Shown here piece by piece: positions 43,944 to 53,443 of a stretch of DNA of 64,000 nt (its first letter is position 1; each line of letters starts with the position of its first letter). The position numbers and the translations under genes are program-made. The notes below the pieces were generated by a model, which saw nothing but the letters and a program-made list of their open reading frames with translations, was not told where the DNA came from and ran no database searches. The DNA comes from Pseudomonas cedrina subsp. cedrina (GTDB taxonomy: Bacteria; Pseudomonadota; Gammaproteobacteria; Pseudomonadales; Pseudomonadaceae): positions 1 to 64,000 of the forward strand of contig NZ_MNPW01000007.1 in NCBI RefSeq assembly GCF_001983175.1, read 5' to 3'.

Positions 43944-44974
43944 TCCGCCGTCTGCAGACCGGCGCGGGTGGATTGCCCGAGGGTCTGACTGAAAAAACGC
44001 CCGGCCTCGGAGATCAGGTCACGGTGGATCCCTTCGCGGTCGACCCCATCGGCATCGGTGCAGATCGCCGGCATCGCCGCCAGTTGATCGCTGTCGCAAG
44101 GCGCCATGAACACGAAGTGCCCTGCCCCGGCCAGCAATTTGAAGTCCGGCGGTTCGGGCAGCTTGCGCGCCAGGGCGGCGGCGTTCTTGTCCACAGCGAC
44201 CAATTTGTCGCCATCCCCGCTATAGAGCAGCACCGGCACATGCACGTCGGCCAAAGTGTGACGGCCGAACATCAGGCTCAGCGGCGCCATCAGCATCAAG
44301 GCTTGAATACGCGGGTCGGATTGCGGCTGCAGATCGTCGCGATCCACGACCAGTTCGCCCTTGGTGGTGCAGGCATCGCGATCCTCGGGACGTTCCTGGC
44401 AGTAGCGACGCAGGCGGTTGAAGTCCGGCTTGGCACCGGCCAGGATCAACGCGGTTTCGCCGCCGGCGGAATAGCCGATGACGCCCACCTGGTTGACGTT
44501 GACGAACGGCGACAGCATCGGGTCGCCCAAAGTGGCGGTGATCGCCTCGGAAATCTGGATCGGCCGGCCATACAGGTTGCTCACCGTGCCCAGGCGGCTA
44601 TGGTCCTTGTAGTTGTCGCCAGGGTGCAGCACGGCCACCACCACAAAGCCCTTGCGCGCCAGGGACGTGGCCAGGTCATGCAAGGCCAGTGGCGTGCCGG
44701 TGTTGCCGTGGGACAGCATCAACAGCGGGAAACGGCCGATGGCGATCTTGGCGTCTTCGCTGGCGGCCACATGATAGGCACCCAGTTGCGTGGTGTGCTC
44801 AAGGCCGGTGGAGGGGTAAAAGGCGACGGCCTTCATCGGCTGCAGGTCCAGCGGATCAAGAAACGTCATGCGATGGAACCCCACGCTCCAATGCGGGTGC
44901 GGCGCGGGCGCGGCGTGCACTGAAACCAGGCCGCCGAGCAGGGAAAGAACCATGACTGCACAAAGACGCATCAT
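43937..44974 (-). CDS. Exported alpha/beta hydrolase (PAF-acetylhydrolase / dienelactone-hydrolase-like)
   Basis: A 345-residue hydrolase with a signal peptide (MRLCAVMVLSLLGGLVSVHA). The nucleophile elbow GYSAGGETAL is followed by an acid in LYSGDGDKLV and the catalytic His in GAGHFVFMAP. The oxyanion region LLSHGNTGT lies upstream. It probably cleaves an ester in the periplasm; the substrate is unknown. ATG 44974 is followed immediately by another ATG at 44971. It converges with, and overlaps, the MFS gene. It does not share an obvious operon with azoR. Confidence 0.83.
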   Translation of the reverse strand: MMRLCAVMVLSLLGGLVSVHAAPAPHPHWSVGFHRMTFLDPLDLQPMKAVAFYPSTGLEHTTQLGAYHVAASEDAKIAIGRFPLLMLSHGNTGTPLALHDLATSLARKGFVVVAVLHPGDNYKDHSRLGTVSNLYGRPIQISEAITATLGDPMLSPFVNVNQVGVIGYSAGGETALILAGAKPDFNRLRRYCQERPEDRDACTTKGELVVDRDDLQPQSDPRIQALMLMAPLSLMFGRHTLADVHVPVLLYSGDGDKLVAVDKNAAALARKLPEPPDFKLLAGAGHFVFMAPCDSDQLAAMPAICTDADGVDREGIHRDLISEAGRFFSQTLGQSTRAGLQTADQ

Positions 44975-45101
44975 GAGGATGTCCACCTTTGCTGCGTGAT
45001 AACCGACCAATCGAAAGAAAAGCCCCAGGTGCACACCCATGCTTGCACAACCTGGGCCACATTAAACAAGACCGTGAGCAAACGAAAAAACTCCGTACGC
45101 C

Positions 45102-45118
45102 GCTCGCGTTCAGCGAGC
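45102..45118. other. Weak inverted repeat after azoR
   Basis: GCTCGC-GTTCA-GCGAGC, 66 bases past the azoR stop on the minus strand. A run of six T lies about 15 bases further on, so it could be a weak terminator for azoR, but the T run is too distant for a classical one. The rest of the 209-base gap (44975-45183) holds no gene. Confidence 0.3.
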
Positions 45119-45183
45119 AGGATACAGAGTTTAGGCGCCCGGCTTCAGATTGAAACCGAGGGAGGGCTGAATTTACACAAGCC

Positions 45184-45795
45184 TTACGCGGCGGCGAACA
45201 ATTGCTCGTTGATCAGTGCGTTGGCGTCGCTCAAGGATTTGCTGCGCACTTCGTCACCGTAGGCCAGGCCTTCGGCGCGCACGATTTCGATATCGGTGAT
45301 GCCGAGGAAGCCGAACAGCAGTTTCAGGTAGCCTTCATGGGCAGCACCGGATGCTTGCCCGGCATGCAGGCCGCCGGAAGTGGAGACGATGATGACCTTC
45401 TTGTTGCCGCACAGGCCTTCCGGGCCGGCTTCGGTGTAGCGAAAGGTCTGGCCGGCCACGGCGATGCGATCGATCCAGGCTTTGAGCTGGGTCGGGATGG
45501 TGAAGTTGTACATCGGCGCACCCACGACGATGGCGTCGGCGGCGAGGAACTCGGCCAGCGACGATGCGCTCAGGTCGGCCTCATGCTGTTGCGCGGCGTC
45601 ACGCAACTCCGCAGCGGTGCCCAACGCGCCCAGGGTCGCGCCGGAAAAGTGGTTGATGCCTTCGCTGGCGAGGTCACGGTAGGTCACTTCCACGCCCGGC
45701 TGCGCCGCTTGCCAGGCCTTGACCACGCCGGCGCTGAGCTGACGGGAAGCCGAGTTGTCGCCGAGGATGCTGGAATCGATGTGCAACAGTTTCAT
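45184..45795 (-). CDS. azoR: FMN-dependent NADH-azoreductase AzoR
   Basis: A 203-residue flavodoxin-fold protein. The start is [20 protein letters not shown], typical of AzoR. The conserved [22 protein letters not shown] and the [11 protein letters not shown] segment bind FMN. It reduces azo dyes and quinones with NADH in the cytoplasm. GGAG precedes the ATG at 45795; the frame open to 45900 is not supported. It is divergent from the LysR-type gene at 45922, its likely regulator. Confidence 0.93.
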   Translation of the reverse strand: MKLLHIDSSILGDNSASRQLSAGVVKAWQAAQPGVEVTYRDLASEGINHFSGATLGALGTAAELRDAAQQHEADLSASSLAEFLAADAIVVGAPMYNFTIPTQLKAWIDRIAVAGQTFRYTEAGPEGLCGNKKVIIVSTSGGLHAGQASGAAHEGYLKLLFGFLGITDIEIVRAEGLAYGDEVRSKSLSDANALINEQLFAAA

Positions 45796-45921
45796 GAGCA
45801 AGTCTCCGAGGTGGGATCGCGAGTGGCGATCAGATGGTGGTGATGCTACGCATGAAACCAATGGTCGATAAGCTGGCTGTAATGCGATAGTTTGTCCCAC
45901 TCACAGGACAATAGGCCCCGC

Positions 45922-46830
45922 ATGCAAGACCTCAACGACCTCTACTATTTCGCCAAAGTCGTCGAAGCCGGTGGCTTCGCGGCGGCCGGGCGGCTGCTGG
46001 GGATTCCCAAGTCGCGGCTGTCGCGGCGCATCGCCGAGCTGGAAGAACGCCTGGGCGCGCGGCTGCTGCAACGCACCACCCGCCAGTTGACGCTCACCGC
46101 CGTGGGCGAGCGCTACCTGCGCCATTGCCAGGCCATGCTGCTGGAGGCGGAAATGGCCGATGAAGCCGTGGCAAGCATGTCCAGCGAGCCTCGCGGGCGG
46201 CTGCGCGTGAGTTGCCCGGTGGGCATGGCCCAGCACATCCTGCCGGAGCTGGTGGCCGGGTTTCTGGCGGCACACCCGCTGGTGCAGCTGGAAATGACCT
46301 TGGTCAATCGCCGCGTGGACCTGGTCGCCGAAGGGATCGATGTAGCGCTGCGGGTGCGTGAGCTGGGCGATGAAGACCCGCTGCTGGTGACCAAACGCCT
46401 GCGCCAGGCCCAGACCGCGCTGGTCGCCAGCCCCGAATTCATGCGCGGGCGCCGCATCGACAGCCTCGACGACCTCAAGCAATTGCCAATCCTCGGCGCG
46501 CTGGAAGCCGACCGCATGGTCCACGTGCGCCTGCTCGACCCGCAAGGCAACTCCCATGACCTGGCGATGGAGGCGCGCCTGGGCATTGACGACTTCATCG
46601 TGCGCAAGGCCAGCGCGATCATGGGCCTGGGCTTTACAGTGCTGCCGATGATGTATTGCGAAGAGGAATTGGCCAGCGGCCGTCTGGTGCAACTGCTGCC
46701 CGAATGGTCATTGCCGGGCGGCTGGCTCCAGGCGGTGTACCCGCATCGACGCGGTGTGTTGCCGGCGATTCGCGCCTGGATCGACTACCTGGAAGAAGGC
46801 TTCAAAAGCTGCGGAGACCGCCAGTTATGA
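45922..46830 (+). CDS. LysR-family transcriptional regulator, divergent from azoR
   Basis: A 302-residue LysR-type regulator. The N-terminal winged helix-turn-helix (about 1-60) reads MQDLNDLYYFAKVVEAGGFA and GIPKSRLSRRIAELEERLG, the pattern of the DsdC/YafC subgroup. An effector-binding domain follows (about 88-295). It is divergent from azoR with 126 bases between the starts, and the shared region probably holds its operator. Its stop overlaps the start of the MmcQ/YjbR gene by four bases. Effectors are likely quinones or related electrophiles, by analogy only. Confidence 0.9.
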   Translation: MQDLNDLYYFAKVVEAGGFAAAGRLLGIPKSRLSRRIAELEERLGARLLQRTTRQLTLTAVGERYLRHCQAMLLEAEMADEAVASMSSEPRGRLRVSCPVGMAQHILPELVAGFLAAHPLVQLEMTLVNRRVDLVAEGIDVALRVRELGDEDPLLVTKRLRQAQTALVASPEFMRGRRIDSLDDLKQLPILGALEADRMVHVRLLDPQGNSHDLAMEARLGIDDFIVRKASAIMGLGFTVLPMMYCEEELASGRLVQLLPEWSLPGGWLQAVYPHRRGVLPAIRAWIDYLEEGFKSCGDRQL

Positions 46831-47186
46831 GCATGAGCGAAGCGCAAGTCGTCACCTTCTGCCTCAGCCTGCCCGGTGCGCGGGAAGACTACAAATGGGG
46901 CGGTGTGCGGGTGTTTTCGATTGCGGGCAACAAAATGTTCGCCCTGCAAAACCTGCGGGGTGACTCGCTGGCGTTCAAGGTCGACAAGGACCTGTTCCTC
47001 GGCCACGTCGATCGACCGGGCATCCACCCGGCGCCGTACCTGGCCCGCGCACAATGGATCATCATGAACACACCCTACCCGCTGGGCGCCGAGGAACTGC
47101 GTGGCTTGTTGCAGCGCTCGCACCAACTGGTGGTGAGCAAACTGCCCAAGCGCACGCAGGTCGGGTTATTGCTAGAGCACGGATAA
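46827..47186 (+). CDS. MmcQ/YjbR-family protein
   Basis: A 119-residue MmcQ/YjbR-type protein. It has the family pattern LSLPGAREDYKWGGVRVFSI, the FALQNLRGDSLAFKVD strand and a C-terminal helix (SHQLVVSKLPKRTQVGLL). Members have a double-wing DNA-binding fold and unknown function. The ATG at 46827 overlaps the LysR stop, so the two genes are probably co-translated. Its end overlaps the convergent DUF1294 gene by 15 bases. Confidence 0.87.
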   Translation: MSMSEAQVVTFCLSLPGAREDYKWGGVRVFSIAGNKMFALQNLRGDSLAFKVDKDLFLGHVDRPGIHPAPYLARAQWIIMNTPYPLGAEELRGLLQRSHQLVVSKLPKRTQVGLLLEHG

Positions 47187-47555
47187 CAAGGTGCCGCCCA
47201 GGAACAACTGGTCGAGCCAGAACACCTGGTGCAGCAACACGATCACCCAGAACAGCACTTGGTAAGACACCTTGCGCGTCTTGTGCCGGAACACCTGCTG
47301 GGCAATCAACGCCCCAGGCCAGCCGCCCGCCAGCTCCACGGCGTGCAGGATGTTTTCCGGGGTGCGCCAACTGTCGGTGCGGGCCTTGCGCTTGTCGCTC
47401 CAGTAAAGGAAGAACGCGACCAGGCTGACCACCCCATAGGCCGCCAGCGGGATCAGCGTTTCGCCGCGTTGCCACACCAACACCGCCCCCACCAACGGCG
47501 CCGCGCATAGCAGCACAAAGATCAGCGCTTTGAGGCGCGGGTGCTGGATCGTCAT
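47172..47555 (-). CDS. DUF1294 membrane protein
   Basis: A 127-residue integral membrane protein with three or four hydrophobic helices. It carries the DUF1294 core [36 protein letters not shown] and [16 protein letters not shown]. Function unknown. The ATG at 47555 overlaps the stop of uppP by four bases, so it is co-transcribed with uppP on the minus strand. The fuller frame to 47594 overlaps uppP more deeply and is not supported. Confidence 0.87.
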   Translation of the reverse strand: MTIQHPRLKALIFVLLCAAPLVGAVLVWQRGETLIPLAAYGVVSLVAFFLYWSDKRKARTDSWRTPENILHAVELAGGWPGALIAQQVFRHKTRKVSYQVLFWVIVLLHQVFWLDQLFLGGTLLSVL

Positions 47556-48382
47556 GCCTTGGCGGCCGCCCAGTCGATCCAGCCGAACTGCCACGTCGCC
47601 AGGATCAGCAGGCCAAACGCAATGCGGTACCAGGCAAACGCGGCGTAACTGTGGCTGGCGATGAACTTGAGCAAGCCCTTGACCGCAATCATTGCGAAGA
47701 TGAACGAGGTCACAAAGCCGATAACGAACACCGGCAGGTCCGCCGGCTGGAACAGGTCACGGTACTTGTAGCCCGAATACACCGCCGCGCCGACCATGGT
47801 TGGCATCGCCAGGAAAAACGAGAACTCGGTGGCCGTCTTGCGTGACAGCCCGAACAACAGGCCGCCGATAATGGTCGAGCCCGAACGCGAGGTGCCCGGA
47901 ATCATTGCCAGGCATTGGGCCAGGCCGACCTTGAGCGCGTCTTTCCAGGTGATGTCATCGACGGTTTCGGCGTGCACTTGATGCACGCGCCGCTCGGCCC
48001 ACAACATGATCACGCCGCCCACGACCAGGGCGGTGGCGACGGTGATCGGGTTGAACAGATAGTGGTGAATCACGTCGGCAAAAATCACCCCCAGCACCAC
48101 CGCCGGCATAAAGGCGATCAGCAGGTTGGCGGTGAATCGCTGGGCCTTGCGCTGGGTCGGCAGGCCCTTGACCACTTCGAAAATCTTGCCGCGAAACTCC
48201 CACACCACCGCCAGGATGGCGCCCAGCTGGATGATGATATTGAACGCGTTGAAGCGGTCGCCCGAAAAGTCGAGCAGATCGGCGACGATGATCTGGTGGC
48301 CGGTGCTGGAAATCGGCAGGAACTCGGTAAGCCCCTCCACAATGCCCAGAATCACTGCCTGAATGGCGGTCCAAAAATCCAT
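47552..48382 (-). CDS. uppP: Undecaprenyl-diphosphate phosphatase UppP (BacA)
   Basis: A 276-residue membrane enzyme of the BacA family. It has both conserved motifs, [16 protein letters not shown] near the N-terminus and [15 protein letters not shown] near residue 170, with about eight membrane helices. It recycles the undecaprenyl carrier for peptidoglycan and O-antigen synthesis and can confer bacitracin tolerance. The ATG at 48382 is the family-like start ([20 protein letters not shown]). Longer open frame upstream is not supported. Confidence 0.95.
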   Translation of the reverse strand: MDFWTAIQAVILGIVEGLTEFLPISSTGHQIIVADLLDFSGDRFNAFNIIIQLGAILAVVWEFRGKIFEVVKGLPTQRKAQRFTANLLIAFMPAVVLGVIFADVIHHYLFNPITVATALVVGGVIMLWAERRVHQVHAETVDDITWKDALKVGLAQCLAMIPGTSRSGSTIIGGLLFGLSRKTATEFSFFLAMPTMVGAAVYSGYKYRDLFQPADLPVFVIGFVTSFIFAMIAVKGLLKFIASHSYAAFAWYRIAFGLLILATWQFGWIDWAAAKA

Positions 48383-48602
48383 GCTTCCCCCTAAGGTCTT
48401 GCTCCACGGCAAGCCTCGTTGATCTTTTTAATGGTTCACTGACGACAAGACATGGTGTTGGGTGGCAACCCTGACCGGCAAAAAATCTTGTGAAAAATCA
48501 GACAGTACTCAGGTTTTCCGAATACGGGCCGAAAGCCTATCAGACAAGGCGGAAAAGTCGATGCAGCGCCCACAATTATAAAAAGCACGGAGTGACAGGA
48601 CG

Positions 48603-50237
48603 ATGAACAGTTTGCGCAATATGTCGATCAGCCGGCGCCTCTGGCTGATCCTGATAGTCGCCGTGCTGATGCTGCTGGCCCTGGGTTTGCTGATGCTCAA
48701 GCAGATCCATGCGGACCTGTACCAGGCCAAGCGCCAGCAGACCCAATACGTGGTCGAGACCGCCAGCGGGATCCTGACGTTTTATCACGGCCTCGAAACC
48801 ACCGGCGTGCTGACCCGCGACGCCGCCCAGAAGCAAGCCCTGAGTGCGGTGCGTGGCTTGCGCTACGACCATGACGATTATTTCTGGATCAACGACCTCA
48901 CGCCCGTGATGATCATGCATCCGGCCAACCCCAAGCTCGACGGCCAGAACCTTTCGGCGATCCGTGACCCCGACGGCTTTGCGGTGTTCAACGAGTTCGT
49001 GAGCCTGGCCAGGGCCAAGGGCGCCGGCATCGTCAACTACCGCTGGCCGAAACCGGGCGCCGACGCGCCGGTGGCGAAAACCTCGTATATCCACTTGTTC
49101 GAGCCGTGGGGCTGGATTATCGGTTCCGGCGTGTACGTGGATGATGTGCAGGCCGAGTTCAGCGCGCAGGTGTGGAAAGCCTCGTTTATCGGCCTGGGCA
49201 TCGCACTGGCGATGGCCTTGCTGGTGTCGCTGATCGCCCGCAGCATCGTGCGGCCGTTGCAGGCCGCGGTGAATGCCATGGGCAATATCGCCAGCGGTGA
49301 AAGCGACCTGACCCGCAGCCTCGACACCCACGGCCAGGACGAAGTCACCCAACTGTCGCAACACTTCAACAGCTTCACCGCCAAGCTGCGCCAGGTGGTC
49401 GGCCAGTTGCAGGTCTGCGCCAACGCCCTGGGCCAGTCGTCACAGGAGCTGGGCAACAACGCGACCCAGGCCCACGACCGCAGCCAGCAGCAGTCCCAGC
49501 AGATGGAACTGGTGGCCACTGCGATCAACGAAGTCACCTACGGCGTGCAAGACGTGGCCAAGAACGCCGAACACGCCGCCAGCGAAATGCGTGATGCCCA
49601 GGCCCAGGCGCAACAGGGCCAGGTTAATATCGACGGCAGCCTGCAGCAGATCGACCAGCTTTCCGGCACCATCAGCAACGCGGTGGACGTGATCCGTACC
49701 CTGTCCGCTGAAAGTACCCAGATAGGCAGTGTGCTTGAAGTTATTCGCTCGATTGCCGACCAGACCAACCTGCTGGCCCTCAATGCGGCGATTGAAGCGG
49801 CACGCGCCGGCGAACAAGGCCGTGGCTTTGCCGTGGTCGCCGATGAAGTACGGCTGCTGGCCCAGCGCACGCAAAAGTCCACCGCCGAGATCCAGGGCAT
49901 GATCGAACGCCTGCAAGGTCACTCGGAAGCGGCGGTCAAGGTGATCAGCGACAGCCACAGCGCATCGCAACTGACCATCGAACAGGCCGGCCAGGCCGGG
50001 GCCAGCCTCACCGCCATCGGCCAGGCCTTGCGCAATCTCAATGGCCTCAACGCCTCGATTGCCAGCGCCACCCTGCAGCAGGCCCACGTGGTGGAAGACA
50101 TCAACCAGAACGTCACCCAGGCTGCCAGTCTGTCCCACAGCACGGCGTTGGCGGCGGAGCAGTCGAGCGTGGCCAGCGCGCAGTTGCGCGGCCTGAGCGA
50201 ACAGCTCGATGGGCTGCTGCGCCAGTTCAAGGTCTGA
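48603..50237 (+). CDS. Methyl-accepting chemotaxis protein with single-Cache (sCache_2) sensor
   Basis: A 544-residue chemoreceptor. The first transmembrane helix is at about 12-32 and the second at about 188-208. Between them is an sCache_2 domain with [20 protein letters not shown] and [18 protein letters not shown] (about 210-265) and a long signalling hairpin with [20 protein letters not shown] follow. Cache domains of this kind bind small organic acids or similar ligands. It stands alone and is not part of the che operon at 6209. A repeat follows its stop. Confidence 0.93.
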   Translation: MNSLRNMSISRRLWLILIVAVLMLLALGLLMLKQIHADLYQAKRQQTQYVVETASGILTFYHGLETTGVLTRDAAQKQALSAVRGLRYDHDDYFWINDLTPVMIMHPANPKLDGQNLSAIRDPDGFAVFNEFVSLARAKGAGIVNYRWPKPGADAPVAKTSYIHLFEPWGWIIGSGVYVDDVQAEFSAQVWKASFIGLGIALAMALLVSLIARSIVRPLQAAVNAMGNIASGESDLTRSLDTHGQDEVTQLSQHFNSFTAKLRQVVGQLQVCANALGQSSQELGNNATQAHDRSQQQSQQMELVATAINEVTYGVQDVAKNAEHAASEMRDAQAQAQQGQVNIDGSLQQIDQLSGTISNAVDVIRTLSAESTQIGSVLEVIRSIADQTNLLALNAAIEAARAGEQGRGFAVVADEVRLLAQRTQKSTAEIQGMIERLQGHSEAAVKVISDSHSASQLTIEQAGQAGASLTAIGQALRNLNGLNASIASATLQQAHVVEDINQNVTQAASLSHSTALAAEQSSVASAQLRGLSEQLDGLLRQFKV

Positions 50238-50240
50238 ATG

Positions 50241-50357
50241 TGGGATCGTTCCCACGCTTCGCGTGGGAATGCCGCTCGGGACGCTCCGCGTCCGCGCTTG
50301 AGGCTGTGACGCAGAGCGTCGCGGGATGCATTACCACGCAGAGCGTGGGAACGATCA
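50241..50357. repeat. Repetitive element (TGGGATCGTTCCCACGC family)
   Basis: Nested short inverted repeats (GTTCCCACGC / GCGTGGGAAC) at both ends and ACGCTCCGCGT in the centre. It is a known type of intergenic repeat in P. fluorescens-group genomes. It starts 4 bases after the chemoreceptor stop and may end that transcript. Confidence 0.85.
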
Positions 50358-50420
50358 TTCCTACCTCCACCTTTCTTTGGTTACAATCTGCGCCCTCTCC
50401 CACCGTCCCGAGGAACCACC

Positions 50421-50984
50421 ATGTCCGGGCTTGAACTCTTCGCCGCTGCCCTGGGGGTGATCGCCGTGTGGCTGACCGTCAAACAGAACCCCTGGTGCTG
50501 GCCCATCGGCCTGGTGATGGTGCTGCTTTACACCTGGGTGTTCTACGACGTAAAACTCTATTCCGACATGTTGCTACAAGTGGTGTACGCCGCGCTGCAA
50601 GTCTACGGTTGGTGGCAATGGACCCGCGCCGGTGCCGTCAGGCAAGGGCGCGAGGTCACCAGCCTCGGCGTGCCGGCGATCATCGCCAGCCTGGCGGCGG
50701 GCGCCCTGGGCAGCCTGTTGCTCGGCGCCGCCATGGCCCACTGGACGGATGCCGCCCAGCCCTGGCTCGACGCCGCCCTCACCGGCTTCAGCCTGGTGGC
50801 GCAAATGTGGATGGCGCAGAAGCGCGTGCAATGCTGGCCGTTGTGGATTGCCGTGGACGTGATTTTCGTCGGCCTGTTCCTCTACAAAGGCCTCTACCTC
50901 ACCGCCGCGCTCTACGCGCTGTTCACCGTGATCGCCGTGCAAGGCTGGCGTGAATGGCGCGCCGACCCGGCGTTGCAGGCATGA
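50421..50984 (+). CDS. pnuC: Nicotinamide riboside transporter PnuC
   Basis: A 187-residue PnuC with about six or seven transmembrane helices. It contains the family motifs WLTVKQNPWCWPIGLV, YGWWQW and MWMAQKRVQCWPLWIAVD. It takes up nicotinamide riboside by facilitated diffusion across the inner membrane. GAGG stands 8 bases ahead of the ATG. The next gene overlaps its stop and encodes a probable ribosyl-nicotinamide kinase, which would trap the substrate. Confidence 0.93.
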   Translation: MSGLELFAAALGVIAVWLTVKQNPWCWPIGLVMVLLYTWVFYDVKLYSDMLLQVVYAALQVYGWWQWTRAGAVRQGREVTSLGVPAIIASLAAGALGSLLLGAAMAHWTDAAQPWLDAALTGFSLVAQMWMAQKRVQCWPLWIAVDVIFVGLFLYKGLYLTAALYALFTVIAVQGWREWRADPALQA

Positions 50985-51505
50985 AGGTGGTGGTACTGGC
51001 CGGCCCCGAATCCAGCGGTAAAAGCTGGCTGGCGGCGCAGTTGCAGGCACACTTCGGCGGGTTGATGGTCGGTGAATATGTGCGTCATTTCATCGATCAT
51101 CATCAACGTGACACCACCCTGGCCGACATCCCCGCCATCGCCCGTGGCCAACTGGCCTGGGAAGACGAGGCTCGCGCCACACACCCCGACCTGTTGATCC
51201 TCGACACGCATCTGCTGGCCAACAAACTCTGGAGCCAGACCCTGTTCGGCGACTGCCCCGCATGGCTCGACAGCGAACTGCTGGCGCGGCAGTACGACCT
51301 GCACCTGCTGCTGTCGCCGGAAGATGTGGAGTGGACGGCCGACGGGCAACGCTGCCAACCCGAACTGGCCGACCGCCGCGCGTTTTTCCAGGACAGCCTG
51401 GCGTGGCTGCAGCAGCACCGGCAAGCGGTGCTGGTCATCGGGGGGGATTGGGAAGAGCGCCGCGCCATGGCGTTTTCAGCCGTAAAACGACTAATGCAGC
51501 CCTGA
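50981..51505 (+). CDS. NadR-like P-loop kinase (probable ribosylnicotinamide kinase)
   Basis: A 174-residue P-loop protein with Walker A GPESSGKS at residues 8-15 and the Walker-B-like LLILDTH. It matches the C-terminal kinase domain of NadR and lacks the NMN adenylyltransferase and DNA-binding domains. It would phosphorylate nicotinamide riboside to NMN. The ATG overlaps the pnuC stop by four bases, so the two form a transport-and-trap unit. The family link is strong; the exact reaction is inferred from context. Confidence 0.88.
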   Translation: MKVVVLAGPESSGKSWLAAQLQAHFGGLMVGEYVRHFIDHHQRDTTLADIPAIARGQLAWEDEARATHPDLLILDTHLLANKLWSQTLFGDCPAWLDSELLARQYDLHLLLSPEDVEWTADGQRCQPELADRRAFFQDSLAWLQQHRQAVLVIGGDWEERRAMAFSAVKRLMQP

Positions 51506-51515
51506 CACGGCGCTA

Positions 51516-51608
51516 CCTGTGGGAGCTGGCTTGCCTGCGATGGCGTTGTATCAATCACACAACTGCTGACTGACCCGCCGCCATCGCAGGCAAGCCAGCT
51601 CCCACAGG
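51516..51608. repeat. REPIN of the TGTGGGAGCTGGCTTGCCTG family
   Basis: Arms CCTGTGGGAGCTGGCTTGCC and the exact complement at the other end. It lies between the convergent NadR-like kinase and ggt genes. Single arms of the same family are at 168-190 and 56207-56228. Confidence 0.92.
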
Positions 51609-51626
51609 TTTTGCCCACTTCAGCCG

Positions 51627-53351
51627 TTAGTAGCCCAGCGACAGCCCGGTGTTGCGACGCGGGTCGTTCGCGCCATAGAAACGGTTGTTACCCACCGGCT
51701 TGCCACCCAGCGAAGGCGCGCCCACCAGGATCGCCGCCAGGTGGTTGGCGTCCTGGGGACCTGCAAACTTGTGGCCCCAGCTTTCCAGGATCTTTTGGGT
51801 GTCCGGGCTGACCGCGAAGGTCTCAAGGTTCGTGGTGTCCGGCATCCATTGCTGGTGGAAACGCGGCGCGTCCACCGCTTCCTGGATGTTCATTTTGTAG
51901 TCGATCACATTCAGGATGGTCAGCAAGGTCGCGGTGATAATCCGGCTGCCACCTGGCGTACCCACCACCATCACCGCCTTGCCATCCTTGGTCACGATGG
52001 TCGGGCTCATCGACGACAGTGGCGCCTTGCCCGGCGCAATGGCGTTGGCTTCACCCTGGACCAGGCCATACATGTTCGGCACACCGACCTTGACGGTGAA
52101 ATCGTCCATCTCATCGTTGAGGATCACCCCGGTCTTGCTCGCCATCACGCCGGCGCCGAACCAGTCGTTGAGGGTGTAGGTGACCGAAACCGCGTTACCC
52201 CATTTGTCGACGATGGAATAGTGGGTGGTGTTGTTGCCTTCATGGGGCGACACACCGGGCTTGATCGCCTGGGAGTCACCGGCCTTTTTCGGGTCAATGG
52301 CGTCGCGCAGTTTCGCCGCGTAGTTTTTGTCCAGCAGGTGCTCGATCGGGTTTTTCACGAAATCCGGATCGCCGAGGTAGCTGTTACGGTCCACATAGGC
52401 GTGGCGCATCGCTTCGATCTGGTAGTGCAGGCCTTGGGCCGAGTGATAGCCCAGGTCGGCCATCGGGTAGCCTTCAAGGATATTCATGATCTGGCAGATC
52501 ACCACACCGCCCGAGCTCGGTGGTGGCGCCGAAACCACGTGGTAGCCACGGTAGTCGCATTCGATGGGCGCCAGCTCGCGGGTCTTGTACTTGTCCAGGT
52601 CAGCCTGGGTAATGATGCCTTTGCCGGCCTGGCTGGAATCCACCAGGGCCTTGGCGACCCAACCTTTATAAAAGCCGTCGCTGCCCTTGGCCGAGATTTC
52701 CTTGAGGGTCTTGGCCAGGTCCTTCTGCACCAGCTTCTGGCCGACCTGCATCGGTTGGCCGTTGTGCAGGAAGATCCCGCGCATGTCCTTGTCTTTCTCG
52801 AATTCGCCAGTGGCGGTGTGCAGCAGGTCGATATCACCCTGCTCCAGGGCGAAGCCGTTTTCCGCAAGCTTGATGGCCGGGGCGATGACCTGGGCGCGCT
52901 TGAGCGTGCCGTATTTACTCAAGGCCAGTTCCATCCCCGACACAGTGCCTGGCACGCCGACGGCCAGGTGGCCCTTGGCGCTGAGGCCTTCGACGACGTT
53001 GCCATCCTTGTCCAAATACATATTGGCGGTGGCGGCCAGCGGCGCTTTCTCTCGGAAGTCGAGGAAGGTCTTGCGCCCGTCCGCCAACTGCACGGTCATG
53101 AAACCGCCGCCGCCCAGGTTACCCGCCGCCGGGTACACCACCGCCAGCGCATAACCCACGGCCACCGCCGCATCAACGGCATTGCCGCCGGCCTTGAGCA
53201 CATCGACGCCCACATGAGTGGCCAGATGCTGGGCCGTCACCACCATGCCGTTTTCACCGGCCACCGGGGCCTGGGAAGCGGCTTGCACACCACTGACCGT
53301 CAACACCAGGGCTGTGGCAATCAAGGTGCGGCTGAAGGGTTGGTATTTCAT
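51627..53351 (-). CDS. ggt: Gamma-glutamyltransferase, periplasmic
   Basis: A 574-residue Ggt with a signal peptide (SRTLIATALVLTVSGVQA). The precursor is cleaved before the catalytic Thr in EGNNTTHYSIVD (about residue 380). The substrate-binding FGAGVMASKTGVILNDEM, PLSSMSPTIV and GTPGGSRIITA segments are intact. It hydrolyses glutathione and other gamma-glutamyl compounds to yield Cys-Gly. It lies 92 bases downstream of the sulfur locus and reads the same way. Supply of cysteine to that locus is plausible but not proven. A terminator is not evident. Confidence 0.95.
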   Translation of the reverse strand: MKYQPFSRTLIATALVLTVSGVQAASQAPVAGENGMVVTAQHLATHVGVDVLKAGGNAVDAAVAVGYALAVVYPAAGNLGGGGFMTVQLADGRKTFLDFREKAPLAATANMYLDKDGNVVEGLSAKGHLAVGVPGTVSGMELALSKYGTLKRAQVIAPAIKLAENGFALEQGDIDLLHTATGEFEKDKDMRGIFLHNGQPMQVGQKLVQKDLAKTLKEISAKGSDGFYKGWVAKALVDSSQAGKGIITQADLDKYKTRELAPIECDYRGYHVVSAPPPSSGGVVICQIMNILEGYPMADLGYHSAQGLHYQIEAMRHAYVDRNSYLGDPDFVKNPIEHLLDKNYAAKLRDAIDPKKAGDSQAIKPGVSPHEGNNTTHYSIVDKWGNAVSVTYTLNDWFGAGVMASKTGVILNDEMDDFTVKVGVPNMYGLVQGEANAIAPGKAPLSSMSPTIVTKDGKAVMVVGTPGGSRIITATLLTILNVIDYKMNIQEAVDAPRFHQQWMPDTTNLETFAVSPDTQKILESWGHKFAGPQDANHLAAILVGAPSLGGKPVGNNRFYGANDPRRNTGLSLGY

Positions 53352-53443
53352 CCATGGCTACTCTAGTTATTGAGATGCACCAAAATAGCCCGTTGTGAAT
53401 CCAATCCCCAGTGCAATGGCGTTTTTATTACAGAACCTGTCGG

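Noticed and set aside
44996..45262. An 88-residue plus-strand frame between the hydrolase and azoR genes
   Set aside because: It overlaps azoR antisense, has no ribosome site and an irregular basic composition; not supported as a gene.
51741..53366. A 541-residue plus-strand frame opposite ggt
   Set aside because: Antisense shadow of a full-length Ggt with all catalytic motifs intact.
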